The position numbers and the translations under genes are program-made. The notes below the pieces were generated by a model that saw only the letters and a list, made by a program, of their open reading frames with translations, made no database searches and was not told the DNA's origin. Below are positions 55,057 through 63,381 of a DNA stretch of 64,000 nt, piece by piece; position 1 is the stretch's first letter, and each line of letters begins with the position of its first letter. This stretch comes from CAWJFJ01 sp963800065 (GTDB lineage Bacteria; Actinomycetota; Acidimicrobiia; Acidimicrobiales; UBA8190), in the NCBI GenBank assembly GCA_963800065.1, contig CAWCZO010000010.1, positions 372,001-436,000 of the forward strand, read 5' to 3'.

Positions 55057-56007
55057 TGGATTGGGCCGCGGGCTCGGTGCGCTGATTCCAACGGGCACCT
55101 CTACCAGTTCGCAGCCTCGGCGCTGCGCGACGTGCCGCTAAGCCAGATCCGCCCGAATCCCTTCGCACCCGCGGAAGAACTTCGACGAGGAAGCACTCTC
55201 TGCGCTCGTGGATTCGATCCGAGCGGTCGGTATCCTGCAGCCTGTCTTGCTGCGGAAGGTTGGTGAGGAGGAGTACGAGCTGATCGCCGGCGAGCGCCGG
55301 TATCGAGCCGCCCGACGTGCCGGCTTCGCGGCACTTCCGGCACTCGTCAGCAGCGCCGACGATGTTACGAGCCTCGAACAGGCTCTCGTGGAGAACGTGC
55401 ACCGCGCTGACCTCAACGCACTAGAGGAGGCGGCCGCCTATCAACAGCTCATCGAAGACTTCGGCCTGACTCATGAGGATCTCGGACGGCGTGTGGGAAA
55501 GAGTCGTGCAGCAGTGACCAACACGCCTTCGGCTGTTCCAGCTCCCGCCAACGGTGCAGCGCATGATTCGAGACGGGCTGCTCAGTCCCGGCGCTGCCCG
55601 GGCGATTCTCGGAACGCCTGACCGGGTGATGCAGGAAGAGATCTGCGGGCGAGGCCGTCCAGGGTGGGCTTTCCGTTCGGGCTGTGGAAGAGCTGGTCCG
55701 CGAACGCTTCCGCCCTCCGACGAGGGGCTTCCGGCACCCGAGCCCGAGAGCTTGCATTGGGAGTCGGTCGAGGCGGCGCCCCGGGCCGAGGCAGCTCCCG
55801 TGCTTCGCCCGCCAGGCGTCTTGGACCTCAAGGAGCTGATGGGCGACCACCTGAACACCCGCGTGCGTATCGACATGGGTGGCAAGCACGGTCGAGTGCT
55901 CATCGAAATTCGCAACGCTTGACGATCTCGAGCGGATATACCGGGTGATCATCGGTGACTCCTCGGCGAGCGGGCACCGTACAGAAGCCGAAGAGCAGGG
56001 ATTTTGA
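55043..56007 (+). CDS. parB: Chromosome partitioning protein ParB (multiple frameshifts)
   Basis: The gene starts at GTG 55043 behind AAGGAGG (TRRSGLGRGLGALIPTGT). Several frames then give LSQIRPNPFAP, SALVDSIRAVGILQPVLLRK, the CTP-binding ELIAGERRYRAARRAGFAAL and ALVENVHRADLNALEEAAAY, the DNA-binding QLIEDFGLTHEDLGRRVGKS, and the C-terminal dimer domain LKELMGDHLNTRVRIDMGGK. At least five shifts (about 55100, 55165, 55535, 55640, 55918) interrupt it. With them repaired the length is normal. It binds parS, hydrolyses CTP and spreads on DNA. Confidence 0.9.
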
Positions 56008-56250
56008 CTCTCGGACTGGGCTAGGGCGGCACCTTCGTTCAGCCTCTACCTGACGCTGACGCATCGGAACTCAGAGTGTTCTGACTCGACCTTGACCTCT
56101 GCTCAACTCTCGTCCACAACCTGTGCATGAGACTGTGGATGATAGATCGGACCGCACCGCTGGAAAGGACCGCTGAACAGGTGTTTTCGTCTCCAAGCCG
56201 CAGCGCTCGAATGGTCGATATGAGGCTCCTACGTTTCCTGAACCGAGGAT
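56008..56250. other. Convergent gap with two DnaA-box-like sites
   Basis: This 243-bp gap between the ends of parB and the cwlM-like gene contains TCGTCCACA (56110-56118) and, inverted, TGTGGATGA (56134-56142), each matching 8 of 9 positions of a DnaA box. No coding signal is convincing here. Confidence 0.45.
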
Positions 56251-57290
56251 TCAGGTCCACTCCTTGCCCAGCCACTCGGCCAGCGCGTCGATGATGGCCA
56301 CTGCGAGCTGCGGGGTATGCATCGCAATCACGGCCGGGGGGCCCAGCTCGCAGACGACCGCCGGCATCCTTGTCTCTCTGAGCACCGGCAGCGCCATCCC
56401 ATCGCTTCCCTGATCAGGGACGTCGAGCGCCTTGACTACGGCCGCAGAGATGGAGTACTCAGCGAGGTGCTTGCTCGTCTCCGATTCGTATCTATAGCCG
56501 CGGTAGTACACCGTGTGGACACCCAAGAGCTCGGGCTCCAACCGCAGGCCGATATAGCAGTCAGCCTCTGCGGTGTTCGCTGCGGCCGCCTGCTCCGACT
56601 CGTCCGGATGGTGGATCGTCACCGCGGTTCGCGCCGACAGCGACGAGGGCGCGGGCGAGAGCTGTCGCGCCGGCCTGGAACCCCCCCGGCTCGCCGACAG
56701 CAACGGTGCGTCCTTGCAGCGTGCCAGCGTTCTTGCTCACCTGCAGCTGCTCTCTCACGGACGTCACCAGGTCTTCAGCACCCTTGCGGAGTGAGAGCTG
56801 GGACAGTTCCGCGAGGGTCCGGGGCCCGCAGATACCGTCGCTGGGATGCCAATGTTGTGTTGAAAGTCGGCGAGGGCGGATGCCGTCTGGTCGCCGAATA
56901 TCCCGTCAACGCCGCCCGAGTCGAAGCCAAGGGCGGACAGCTGCCGCTGGAGGTCAGCAACGTCGTCGCCGTGCAGCATGGGACTGCGGAGGTAGAGGAG
57001 GCGATCGCCCAGTTTGAAGCCTGCCTCGACGACGGAAGACCATGTGTAGCGACCGCAGCGCCCGTCGACACGAAGCCCCCGGTCCCGCTGAAAGGAGCGC
57101 ACGGCGTGATACGTCCCCTCGCCGTACTCTGCGTGACGATCGTCGCCGATCAAGTAACCCAGGCGTACGAGGCGCTGCTGGAGGTCGCCTACCCCCGGCC
57201 CGGAGTGACCGATCAGAAAGGGCAGGCCGTCGTCCCATCTGCTCGCCGACAGGGAGGCGAGGGCTGCAGATCGTCCGGCATCACGGTCAT
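56251..57290 (-). CDS. cwlM: CwlM-like peptidoglycan amidase homologue (frameshifted)
   Basis: From ATG 57290 and after a shift near 57250 the protein reads GHSGPGVGDLQQRLVRLGYL, the first of two peptidoglycan-binding repeats; the second is GDDVADLQRQLSALGFDSGG. A further shift near 56840 leads to an Amidase_3-like domain (TAEADCYIGLRLEPELLGV, then RETRMPAVVCELGPPAVI). The domain order and the link from parB to trxA match mycobacterial CwlM. The amidase zinc ligands look incomplete (no HGG), as in CwlM, which regulates precursor synthesis rather than cleaving the wall. That function is inferred. Confidence 0.82.
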
Positions 57291-57402
57291 GCTAAGGCTG
57301 ACTGCCGGGCACCTAGGTCCGCGCAAGCTTTCCGAAGCGCTCGCCCTTGTCAACGATTGTGGCACACTACTGTCAAATCAGAGGCGCTCGAGCTGGAGAG
57401 GG

Positions 57403-57424
57403 CCGAAGGCCGGGCCACCTTCGG
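57403..57424 (-). terminator. Hairpin downstream of trxA
   Basis: CCGAAGG-N8-CCTTCGG forms a 7-bp stem 8 bp after the trxA stop on the minus strand. It has no U-tract. Confidence 0.45.
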
Positions 57425-57432
57425 AGCGTTCC

Positions 57433-57766
57433 TCAAACGAGGTGCGGATCGAACTCCGAGAGGATCTGACTCTTGCTTCGTGCTCCGACGATCCGGCTGG
57501 CCGGCTCGCCGTCCTTGAACAAAAGGAGCGTAGGGATGGACATCACCTGATAGCGCTGGGCTGTTCGCGGGTTGTCGTCCACGTTCAGCTTTGCGATCTT
57601 GAGCGCGCCGGCTTTGTCAGCGGCGATCTCCTCGAGCACGGGCGCAACCATCTTGCAAGGCCCACACCACTCCGCCCAGAAGTCGACGAGCACTGGCTTG
57701 TCGGACGCCCCAACCTCCTCGTCGAAGGTGTCGTCGCTGATGGTGATGGGTACGTATGTCGGACAT
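57433..57766 (-). CDS. trxA: Thioredoxin (one frameshift near the start)
   Basis: Starting at ATG 57766 behind AAGGAGCG, the protein reads MSDIRT, shifts at about 57748 and continues ITISDDTFDEEVGASDKPVL, VDFWAEWCGPCKMVAPVLEE with the WCGPC active site, and SIPTLLLFKDGEPASRIVGA. Length is about 110 residues, normal for thioredoxin. It reduces protein disulfides using electrons from the thioredoxin reductase encoded just upstream in the same operon. Confidence 0.95.
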
Positions 57767-57828
57767 TTCTCGGGTCGCTCCTTGTAGATCAGTCGAGGCT
57801 CGGCCGGTCCGGCCGTGCGACGCTTTGC

Positions 57829-58791
57829 TCATGCGAGCGAAGCGAGATAACGCTCTGTGTCGATTGCCGCCATGCATCCCGAGCCGGCGGCAGTCACGGC
57901 CTGCCGGTACTCGTGGTCCTGCACGTCACCGCAGGCGAACACGCCCGGGACACCGGTGCGGGTGCCTTGCCCGGTGATCAGGTATCCGGCGCCGTCCATC
58001 GCGAGCTGACCCTTGAACAGGTCGGTGTTGGGTTCGTGCCCGATCGCGACGAACACGCCGTCAACAGGGCGAGCTCTCGTTCGTCACCTGTGATGACGTC
58101 GCGGATCTTGATGCCGGTGACCTTCTCGTCCCCCAGGATGTCGAGCACGACGGAGTCCCAGATGAAGTCGATCTTCTCGTTCTTGAAGCGCGCGGTCTTG
58201 CATGATCTTCGAAGCGCGCAGTTCTTTGCGGCGATGAACGATCGTGACCGAGTCACCGAACTTTGTCAGGAACAGCGCCTCTTCCAAAGCGGAGTCACCA
58301 CCACCGATCACGGCGATGCGCTTGTCCCGGAAGAAGAAGCCATCGCACGTGGCGCAAGTCGAGACCCCGTAGCCGAGTAGGCGAGCTTCGCTCGGCAGGC
58401 CGAGCATCAGCGACCGGGCTCCGGTAGAGATGATCAGCGTCTTCGTAGTGACGTCCGGCTCGGCGTCGTCCGGGTTGTCTGTCCAGATGCCGATCGGGCT
58501 GGTCGAGAGGTCCACCTTGGTGGCCTTTTTCGTGACGATCTCCGCGCCAAAGCGCTCGGCTTGCTCGCGCATGCTCATCATCAGCTGCGGGCCCATGATC
58601 CCGTTCGGGAATCCCGGGAAGTTCTCGACGTCGGTGGTCAGCATGAGCTGCCCACCCGGCTGGTCGCTTGTCGACGAGGGCTCCCCCTCGATGACGAGAG
58701 GTTGGAGGTCGGCTCGCGGTGTAGACGGCGGCAGTCAAGCCGGCGGGACCTGAGCCGAGAATCACCACGTTGCGGTTCTCGGCGCGGTCAC
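57829..58791 (-). CDS. trxB: Thioredoxin reductase (multiple frameshifts)
   Basis: The likely start is GTG 58791, overlapping the upstream stop. After an immediate shift the protein reads NVVILGSGPAGLTAAVYTAS, then TTDVENFPGFPNGIMGPQLM, the redox-active CATCDGFFF, IAVIGGGDSALEEALFLTKF and the C-terminal FACGDVQDHEYRQAVTAAGS. About four shifts (58.78, 58.71, 58.20 and 58.06 kb) break it. It uses NADPH and FAD to reduce thioredoxin. Base composition drops sharply from about 75% GC before its start to below 60% inside. Confidence 0.93.
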
Positions 58792-59123
58792 GGCGTCCGG
58801 GCGCCGCTGCGGGACCGGCGCCTGGTCCAGAGCACCAGACCGCCGATGGTGAGGAGCCCGCCCACCAGGGCGTCCGACGCCCACACCCGGCCCCCGAAGG
58901 CGTAGACGTCGAGAAGACGGACCACGGCGATGGAGAGCAGGTGCACAGCAGGAGCGCCATGGTGACCACGATGATCCCGAAGACGATGGCCCGGGTGACC
59001 AGCACGAGAGGACGGATGACGCGGTCGTGGACGGCCGAGACGATGTTCCTCGACGGTGTTGACGACCCGTACCTGCCACTGCGCCCCGCCCCCGCCGGGG
59101 GCGTCGACACCCTGGTCATTCAT
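58788..59123 (-). CDS. Small membrane protein upstream of trxB (frameshifted)
   Basis: From ATG 59123 the frame reads MNDQGVDAPGGGGAQWQVRV; after a shift near 59050 it gives SAVHDRVIRPLVLVTRAIVF and a first membrane segment, and after another shift near 58945 it continues SIAVVRLLDVYAFGGRVWAS and VGGLLTIGGLVLWTRRRSRS to the stop at 58788. Two membrane segments with a basic C-terminal tail result. The stop overlaps the trxB start as GTGA, so translation may be coupled. I do not recognise a family. Confidence 0.65.
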   Translation of the reverse strand: MNDQGVDAPGGGGAQWQVRVVNTVEEHRLGRPRPRHPSSRAGHPGHRLRDHRGHHGAPAVHLLSIAVVRLLDVYAFGGRVWASDALVGGLLTIGGLVLWTRRRSRSGARTP

Positions 59124-59159
59124 GGGCGCCAGACTAGTCGGAGGCCGCGATACGCCTGC

Positions 59160-59285
59160 TCAGCGTGCCAGTTGGTAGCAGACCCCAACCGTTCCCGGCC
59201 CGGCGTGGGCGCCGATGACGGGACCCAGGTCGGTCAGCACCGTTTCGTGCTCGGGATGCGCTTCTTCTCGAATGGGCGCGGGCGA
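59160..59285 (-). pseudogene. 3' remnant of a DegV-family protein gene
   Basis: On the minus strand the frame ending at 59160 reads HPEHETVLTDLGPVIGAHAG and then PGTVGVCYQLAR-stop, the characteristic C-terminus of the DegV/FakB fatty acid-binding family. Family members are about 280 residues, but upstream of about 59285 the sequence belongs to an arylamine acetyltransferase gene on the opposite strand, so only some 40 residues remain. The exact junction cannot be placed to the base. Confidence 0.65.
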
Positions 59286-59906
59286 GGATCTCGTTCGTAC
59301 ACCTGCTCCTCAAGGCCGCCTTGGAGTCGCTCGGCGGCATGGAGGTGACCCCCATGCTGGCCCGGGTGCGCCTTGGCCCCGAAGGCTCGCCTCGCGCCCC
59401 TCAACCATCTCCTCCTGCGGGTGACGGACCGGGATGGCGTCTGGCTGGCCGACGTGGGGTTCGGCGGCGGCGGCCTGCTCGACCCGCTTCCCTTCGGGAC
59501 CGGCACCGAGTCCGAACAATCGGGCTGGCGCTACCGTCTGGTCGAGGACGGCCCCGAGCTGGTGCTCCAGGCGTTCCAGGACGGCGGCTGGACCGACATG
59601 TACGGCTTCGTGCCCGAGCCGGCCGAACCCGTCGACATCGAGGTGAACAACTGGTACACGGCGACCCACCCCGGGTCGTCGTTCGTGACGGGCGTCATGG
59701 CGGGGTTGCGCAGCGCCGACCGCTGCCTGTCGCTCTTCGTCTACGAGCAGGCCGTGCTGGTGGAGCGTCCGGTCGGCGGGGCGTCCGCGGTCACCGAGGT
59801 GCCCCTCGAGGACGTGCCGGCGATTCTTGCCGATCGCTTCGGGATCCCGGGCGTCACCCTGGGCGACGACCGGCGCTTGATCCTCGAAGCAGCCGACGAC
59901 GCCTGA
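59286..59906 (+). pseudogene. Arylamine N-acetyltransferase lacking its N-terminus
   Basis: After LLLKAALESLGGMEVTPMLA and a shift near 59388 the protein runs APLNHLLLRVTDRDGVWLAD, VGFGGGGLLDPLPFGTGTES and NNWYTATHPGSSFVTGVMAG to the stop at 59906. This is the NAT family, with the catalytic His in LNHLLLRV and Asp in LADVGFG. The first 60-70 residues, including the usual RGGxCxExN nucleophile segment, are missing or garbled: only ISFVH stands where ICFEH would be expected. The 5' part coincides with the degV remnant. Confidence 0.75.
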
Positions 59907-59926
59907 CGGCCGCCGTCGGCCGCACC

Positions 59927-60157
59927 TCACGTCGAGAGAGCGGCGTCCGCCGGCCGGGCGATGATGTAGATCAGCGCGCCGAGGACCGGGATCATCAGGA
60001 TGACGATGGTCCACGTCGCCTTGGCCAAACCGTGGTGGTCGCGTCGCCGGAAGTTGTCGACGAAGCACCAGATGATGAAGAAGACCATCAAGAACACTCC
60101 GGCGAACATCAGGAATGTCCAAAACAAGCTGAGCAGCGGCCACGTATAGGCGAGCAT
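59927..60157 (-). CDS. Small membrane protein, PLDc_N-like
   Basis: The 76-residue protein starts at ATG 60157 behind GGGAGGT. Two membrane segments (LFWTFLMFAGVFLMVFFIIW and TWTIVILMIPVLGALIYIIA) flank a basic loop NFRRRDHHGLAKA. The last segment followed by RP matches the PLDc_N (cardiolipin synthase N-terminal) motif, common in short actinobacterial membrane proteins. It overlaps the 3' end of the GAP-family gene by 49 bp, so the two are probably cotranscribed. Confidence 0.75.
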   Translation of the reverse strand: MLAYTWPLLSLFWTFLMFAGVFLMVFFIIWCFVDNFRRRDHHGLAKATWTIVILMIPVLGALIYIIARPADAALST

Positions 60158-60927
60158 TTCGAACGTACCTCCCTTTTCCGGTCCTCCGAGCTCAGCCTTG
60201 TTGCGACCTCGGCCGGCCGATAGGGCCAAAGGTCACGAGCGACCGAGGCCGATGTGCCCTGCGCACGGCCGGGAATCAGCTCAGCCAGCTCGTAGATGCT
60301 CTTGGCGACCAAATAGAGGCCGAGCCCCAGCGACAGGAAGACGATCGTCTGGTCCGTGTGGGTGTTGATCCACTGGAGCAGCCCGTCGAGGGTCGCCTTG
60401 ACTTTGGCGGGGCGGAGGGCGGCGTAGGTCTCCATGACGAGATAGCTCGCAGTGCACCAGATGCAGAAGGCGAACACGGCGAAGTACTCCAAGCCGTTGG
60501 AGAGCTTGGCCTCGGTGATGGTGGCGACGCCGGCGGCTACCAGCACCCACGGCTGCAGCAGGAACCCGAGGCCTGCCGCCGCCAGCGGGTTGACACGGTC
60601 GATGCTCGACATCCATTTCGGCTGCTTCTTCGGTTCCGTGCGGGCGGGTCGAGCTCGCCGCCGCGCGGCGACGAAGACGAGCACGACACCGATCGCCAGC
60701 TTCACGGCCAGGGCGGCCGTCGAGGGCGAGCTCTTCGGGATCAGGGGTTTGCCGCCGGTGACCAGCACCGTGACGGCCACGATCGCCACCAGCGTCAGCA
60801 GCCACCCGAGGGTGAACCCGAGGCCCTTGAGCAATCCCCGCTCGGCCGCCAGCAGCAGGATCATCGCGGTCAGCGGGATCGGTTCGAGGGTGACGACGAG
60901 GCCGATGAGGAACAAATCCAGGATCAT
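60109..60927 (-). CDS. GAP/Sap family membrane protein
   Basis: The 272-residue protein starts at ATG 60927 behind GGGAGGGACG. Six hydrophobic segments are visible, with LEPIPLTAMILLLAAERGLL, NPLAAAGLGFLLQPWVLVAA and FLSLGLGLYLVAKSIYELAE, typical of the SfLAP/GAP family involved in exporting glycolipids in mycobacteria. A basic linker RRRARPARTEPKKQPKWM lies in the middle. The last 30 residues overlap the next gene and may be extended by a lost stop. Substrate is not known here. Confidence 0.82.
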   Translation of the reverse strand: MILDLFLIGLVVTLEPIPLTAMILLLAAERGLLKGLGFTLGWLLTLVAIVAVTVLVTGGKPLIPKSSPSTAALAVKLAIGVVLVFVAARRRARPARTEPKKQPKWMSSIDRVNPLAAAGLGFLLQPWVLVAAGVATITEAKLSNGLEYFAVFAFCIWCTASYLVMETYAALRPAKVKATLDGLLQWINTHTDQTIVFLSLGLGLYLVAKSIYELAELIPGRAQGTSASVARDLWPYRPAEVATRLSSEDRKREVRSKCSPIRGRCSACFGHS

Positions 60928-61249
60928 GTCGTCCCTCCCAAATGCCGAGCGACGACCGTAGTCGGTGCGACGTCCGGACCCGGGCGCGTGACACGGTGGC
61001 CGCAGTGCGACCACGTCGCCGTAAGGAGCTGGACGGGCGGCCACCGGGGCCCGGGTCCCCGTTCCGACAACGAGACTGGCTTCCCGGTCAGGGATCGTGC
61101 GGATCTGTTGACGGCGATCTGCAGTGCCGGCGGCCTCCGTCCAGGAGCCCGATCATGCGGTGAGCGGCCGAGCGACCGCAGGGCCAATGGTCCCGTCGGT
61201 ATCCTGCGACCGCCGTATTCGAGCGCGATCCGGGTCCGACGCCGAGCGG
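60928..61249. other. Gap before the thioesterase gene
   Basis: About 320 bp between the divergent GAP-family gene and the recognisable part of the thioesterase. It should contain both promoters and perhaps the damaged 5' end of the thioesterase gene; no other gene is visible. Confidence 0.35.
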
Positions 61250-61582
61250 CGCGACCTCATGCCGAGGTGCGCGCCAGGCTTCCGTGGGCGCCAGAGCTCT
61301 GCACGGCCGGCGAGACTGCTCCACGGTGGCGCGGTGATGGCTCTCGCCGACAGCACGGGAGCGGCCTGCGCCTTTCTCAACCTGCCCAAGGATGCGCTCG
61401 GCACCACGACCATTGAGTCCAAGACGAACTTCTTCCGAGGCCTGCGTGACGGGCACATCGACGCGACGTCACGTCCGCTCCACATCGGCCGCACCACCAT
61501 CGTCGTCGAGACCGACGTGCGCGACCACCACGAGCGACTCGTCGCCCGCGTGCTCCAGACCCAGCTCGTGCTCTCCGGCTGA
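61250..61582 (+). CDS. PaaI-type hotdog-fold thioesterase (frameshifted, start unclear)
   Basis: The frame EVRARLPWAPELCTAG breaks at about 61305 and resumes as RLLHGGAVMALADSTGAACA, FLNLPKDALGTTTIESKTNF and RTTIVVETDVRDHHERLVAR. The HGG with downstream Asp matches the PaaI/4HBT acyl-CoA thioesterase family, which hydrolyses acyl- or aryl-CoA. The first 30-40 residues of a typical member are not visible in any frame, so either another shift or truncation exists. It is convergent with the fucosidase gene. Confidence 0.78.
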   Translation, partial: RDLMPRCAPGFRGRQSSARPARLLHGGAVMALADSTGAACAFLNLPKDALGTTTIESKTNFFRGLRDGHIDATSRPLHIGRTTIVVETDVRDHHERLVARVLQTQLVLSG

Positions 61583-61640
61583 ACGGCGGGTCGGCGACCG
61601 CTCGACGCGGGACCGCGCCGCCTGTAGAAGCTCTAGGGCG

Positions 61641-63111
61641 TCACGCCAACCGGGCCCGCACGTCGGGCCCGAGGTCCAATGCGGTCGCCGCCGAAACGGG
61701 CATGCGCTCGGGCAGGGTCACCGTGAGCTCGCCCCGCTCGACGGACCAATGGAGCTGCTCATAGGAGCCGACGAGGCGCACCCGGCGCACCCTCGACCCC
61801 TCAATCGACTGCATCGTGATCCGCCGCGTGGCGGGCATCCCGAGAACGAGGGCGTAGACGCCCTCGCCGCTCTTCGTGAAGCGAACCGATGTCCCCTCCC
61901 TGGTCACCGACTCGGTGATGACCCAAGGCCGGCTTCCGTAAATGGCCTCCCCGTTGGTGGCCAACCAGTCCCCCAGACCGCGGAGCGGTGCCTGCTGCTC
62001 GTCGGGGATCGTCCCGTCGGGCCGCGGGCCCACCCCGATGAGCAGGTTGCCGTTCTTCGACACGACGTCGCAGAACATCTGGATCAGCTCCGTGTCGGTG
62101 ATGATGTCCTCGGGCAGCTCGTGGCGGTTGGCCCCGAAGGAGTGCCCGACGCCACGGGCCATTTCCCACTTCCGCTCCGACACGGTGTGCAGGACGTCGT
62201 ACTCGGGAGTCCGGAAGTCACAGTGCATCGGAGTTGAGAAGGTGAGGCGCTTGTTCCGCTCGGGGATGAATCGCCACAGCCACTGCAGCAGGGTGCCGAC
62301 GCCGCGCACGAGGGAGTCGGTGAACACGTTGCGGGGGATGTTGGGCTCGCGCCAGCGGTCGTTGACCACTCCCTCCTCAACGGTGTTGTAGTAGTACGCG
62401 AAGAGCTCGGCGAGGTTGCCGCCACTCGGCCACGAGATGTCGTTCCACAGCACGGACGGCTGGTAGCGATCGATCAGTTCCCGGCAGTGCGCGGTCACGT
62501 AGTCGACATACCGGCTGTCGTGCGGGACGGCCAGCACGGCGTCGGCGGGCTTGGAGAGCACCGCCTCGTTGTAGGGCCAGTCGTAGCCGCCCGAGTAGTA
62601 GAGGCCCATGCGCATCCGCTTGGCGCGGACGGCCTCGGTCAGGTCGCCGACGAGGTCGCGCCGGGCGTGGTACTCGCCCATGGTCGGGTGTGCGATGGCG
62701 CGAGGGCCAGAGGGCGAAGCCGTCGTGGTGCTTCGAGGTGAGCACGACGTAGCGGGCACCCGCAGCCTGGCAGAGCTCGGCGATGCCGTCGAGGTTGGCC
62801 CCGTCCGAGGCGTCGTTGAACGTCTTGACGAAGTTCTCGTAGGGGTAGTCGTTGCCGTAGACCTCCGCGTGGTGACGCTGGGTCGGGCTGCCCTTGATCT
62901 GCATGGAGTTGAGGTACCACTCGGCGTAGGGGTTCTCCCGCAACATCCGCTTGGGACCGTCCTTGACCAGCAGTTCCTGGATGTCGGGCACGTGCGGTGC
63001 CCAGCCGGGCACCGAGTAGAGGCCCCAGTGGAGGAAGATCCCCAACTTGGCGTCGTCGTACCAGACCGGCACCCGGTGGGTGCGGACGGATTCCCATGTC
63101 CCCTCATACAT
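61641..63111 (-). CDS. Alpha-L-fucosidase, glycoside hydrolase family 29 (one frameshift)
   Basis: From ATG 63111 the protein reads MYEGTWESVRTHRVPVWYDD, GIFLHWGLYSVPGWAP and YVVLTSKHHDGFALWPS. At about 62695 the frame changes and continues KRMRMGLYYSGGYDWPYNEA with the nucleophile Asp in SVLWNDISWPSGG, and NGNLLIGVGPRPDGTIPDEQ. These are GH29 hallmarks; the length of about 490 residues is normal for bacterial members. No signal peptide is seen, so it acts inside the cell on imported fucosides. Specificity is inferred. Confidence 0.88.
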
Positions 63112-63381
63112 GGCGATTCGAATTTCGCATGTCAGTGGTCCGCCTCGGCAACTGGTCGCGTGCAATGTACCCACCAGGTGCAACGTGCACGGCAGTGCGG
63201 GGCCCCCGCACGCCATCTGGGCGTCCCATCACGGCGTATCGGCTCGCAAATCGTGCACCTTGACTGCCACGGGCGCCGGCGCCGGCCGGCGACCGCTCCG
63301 AACAGGTCGAATCGCCCGTCCGGTGTCGCTACATCCGACGAGCCCCGGGCCCGCCGGGGATTGCTCGTAGTCTCAGGGCCC
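63112..63381. promoter_or_regulatory. Divergent gap between fucosidase and luciferase-like genes
   Basis: A 270-bp gap with promoters for both divergent genes expected. GCGCCGGCGCCGGCCGGCG near 63270-63290 is strongly self-complementary. No gene is visible. Confidence 0.3.

Noticed and set aside
56039..56275. A 78-codon leftward frame in the parB-cwlM gap
   Set aside because: It has no recognisable motif, overlaps the cwlM-like end and lies over the DnaA-box-like sites.
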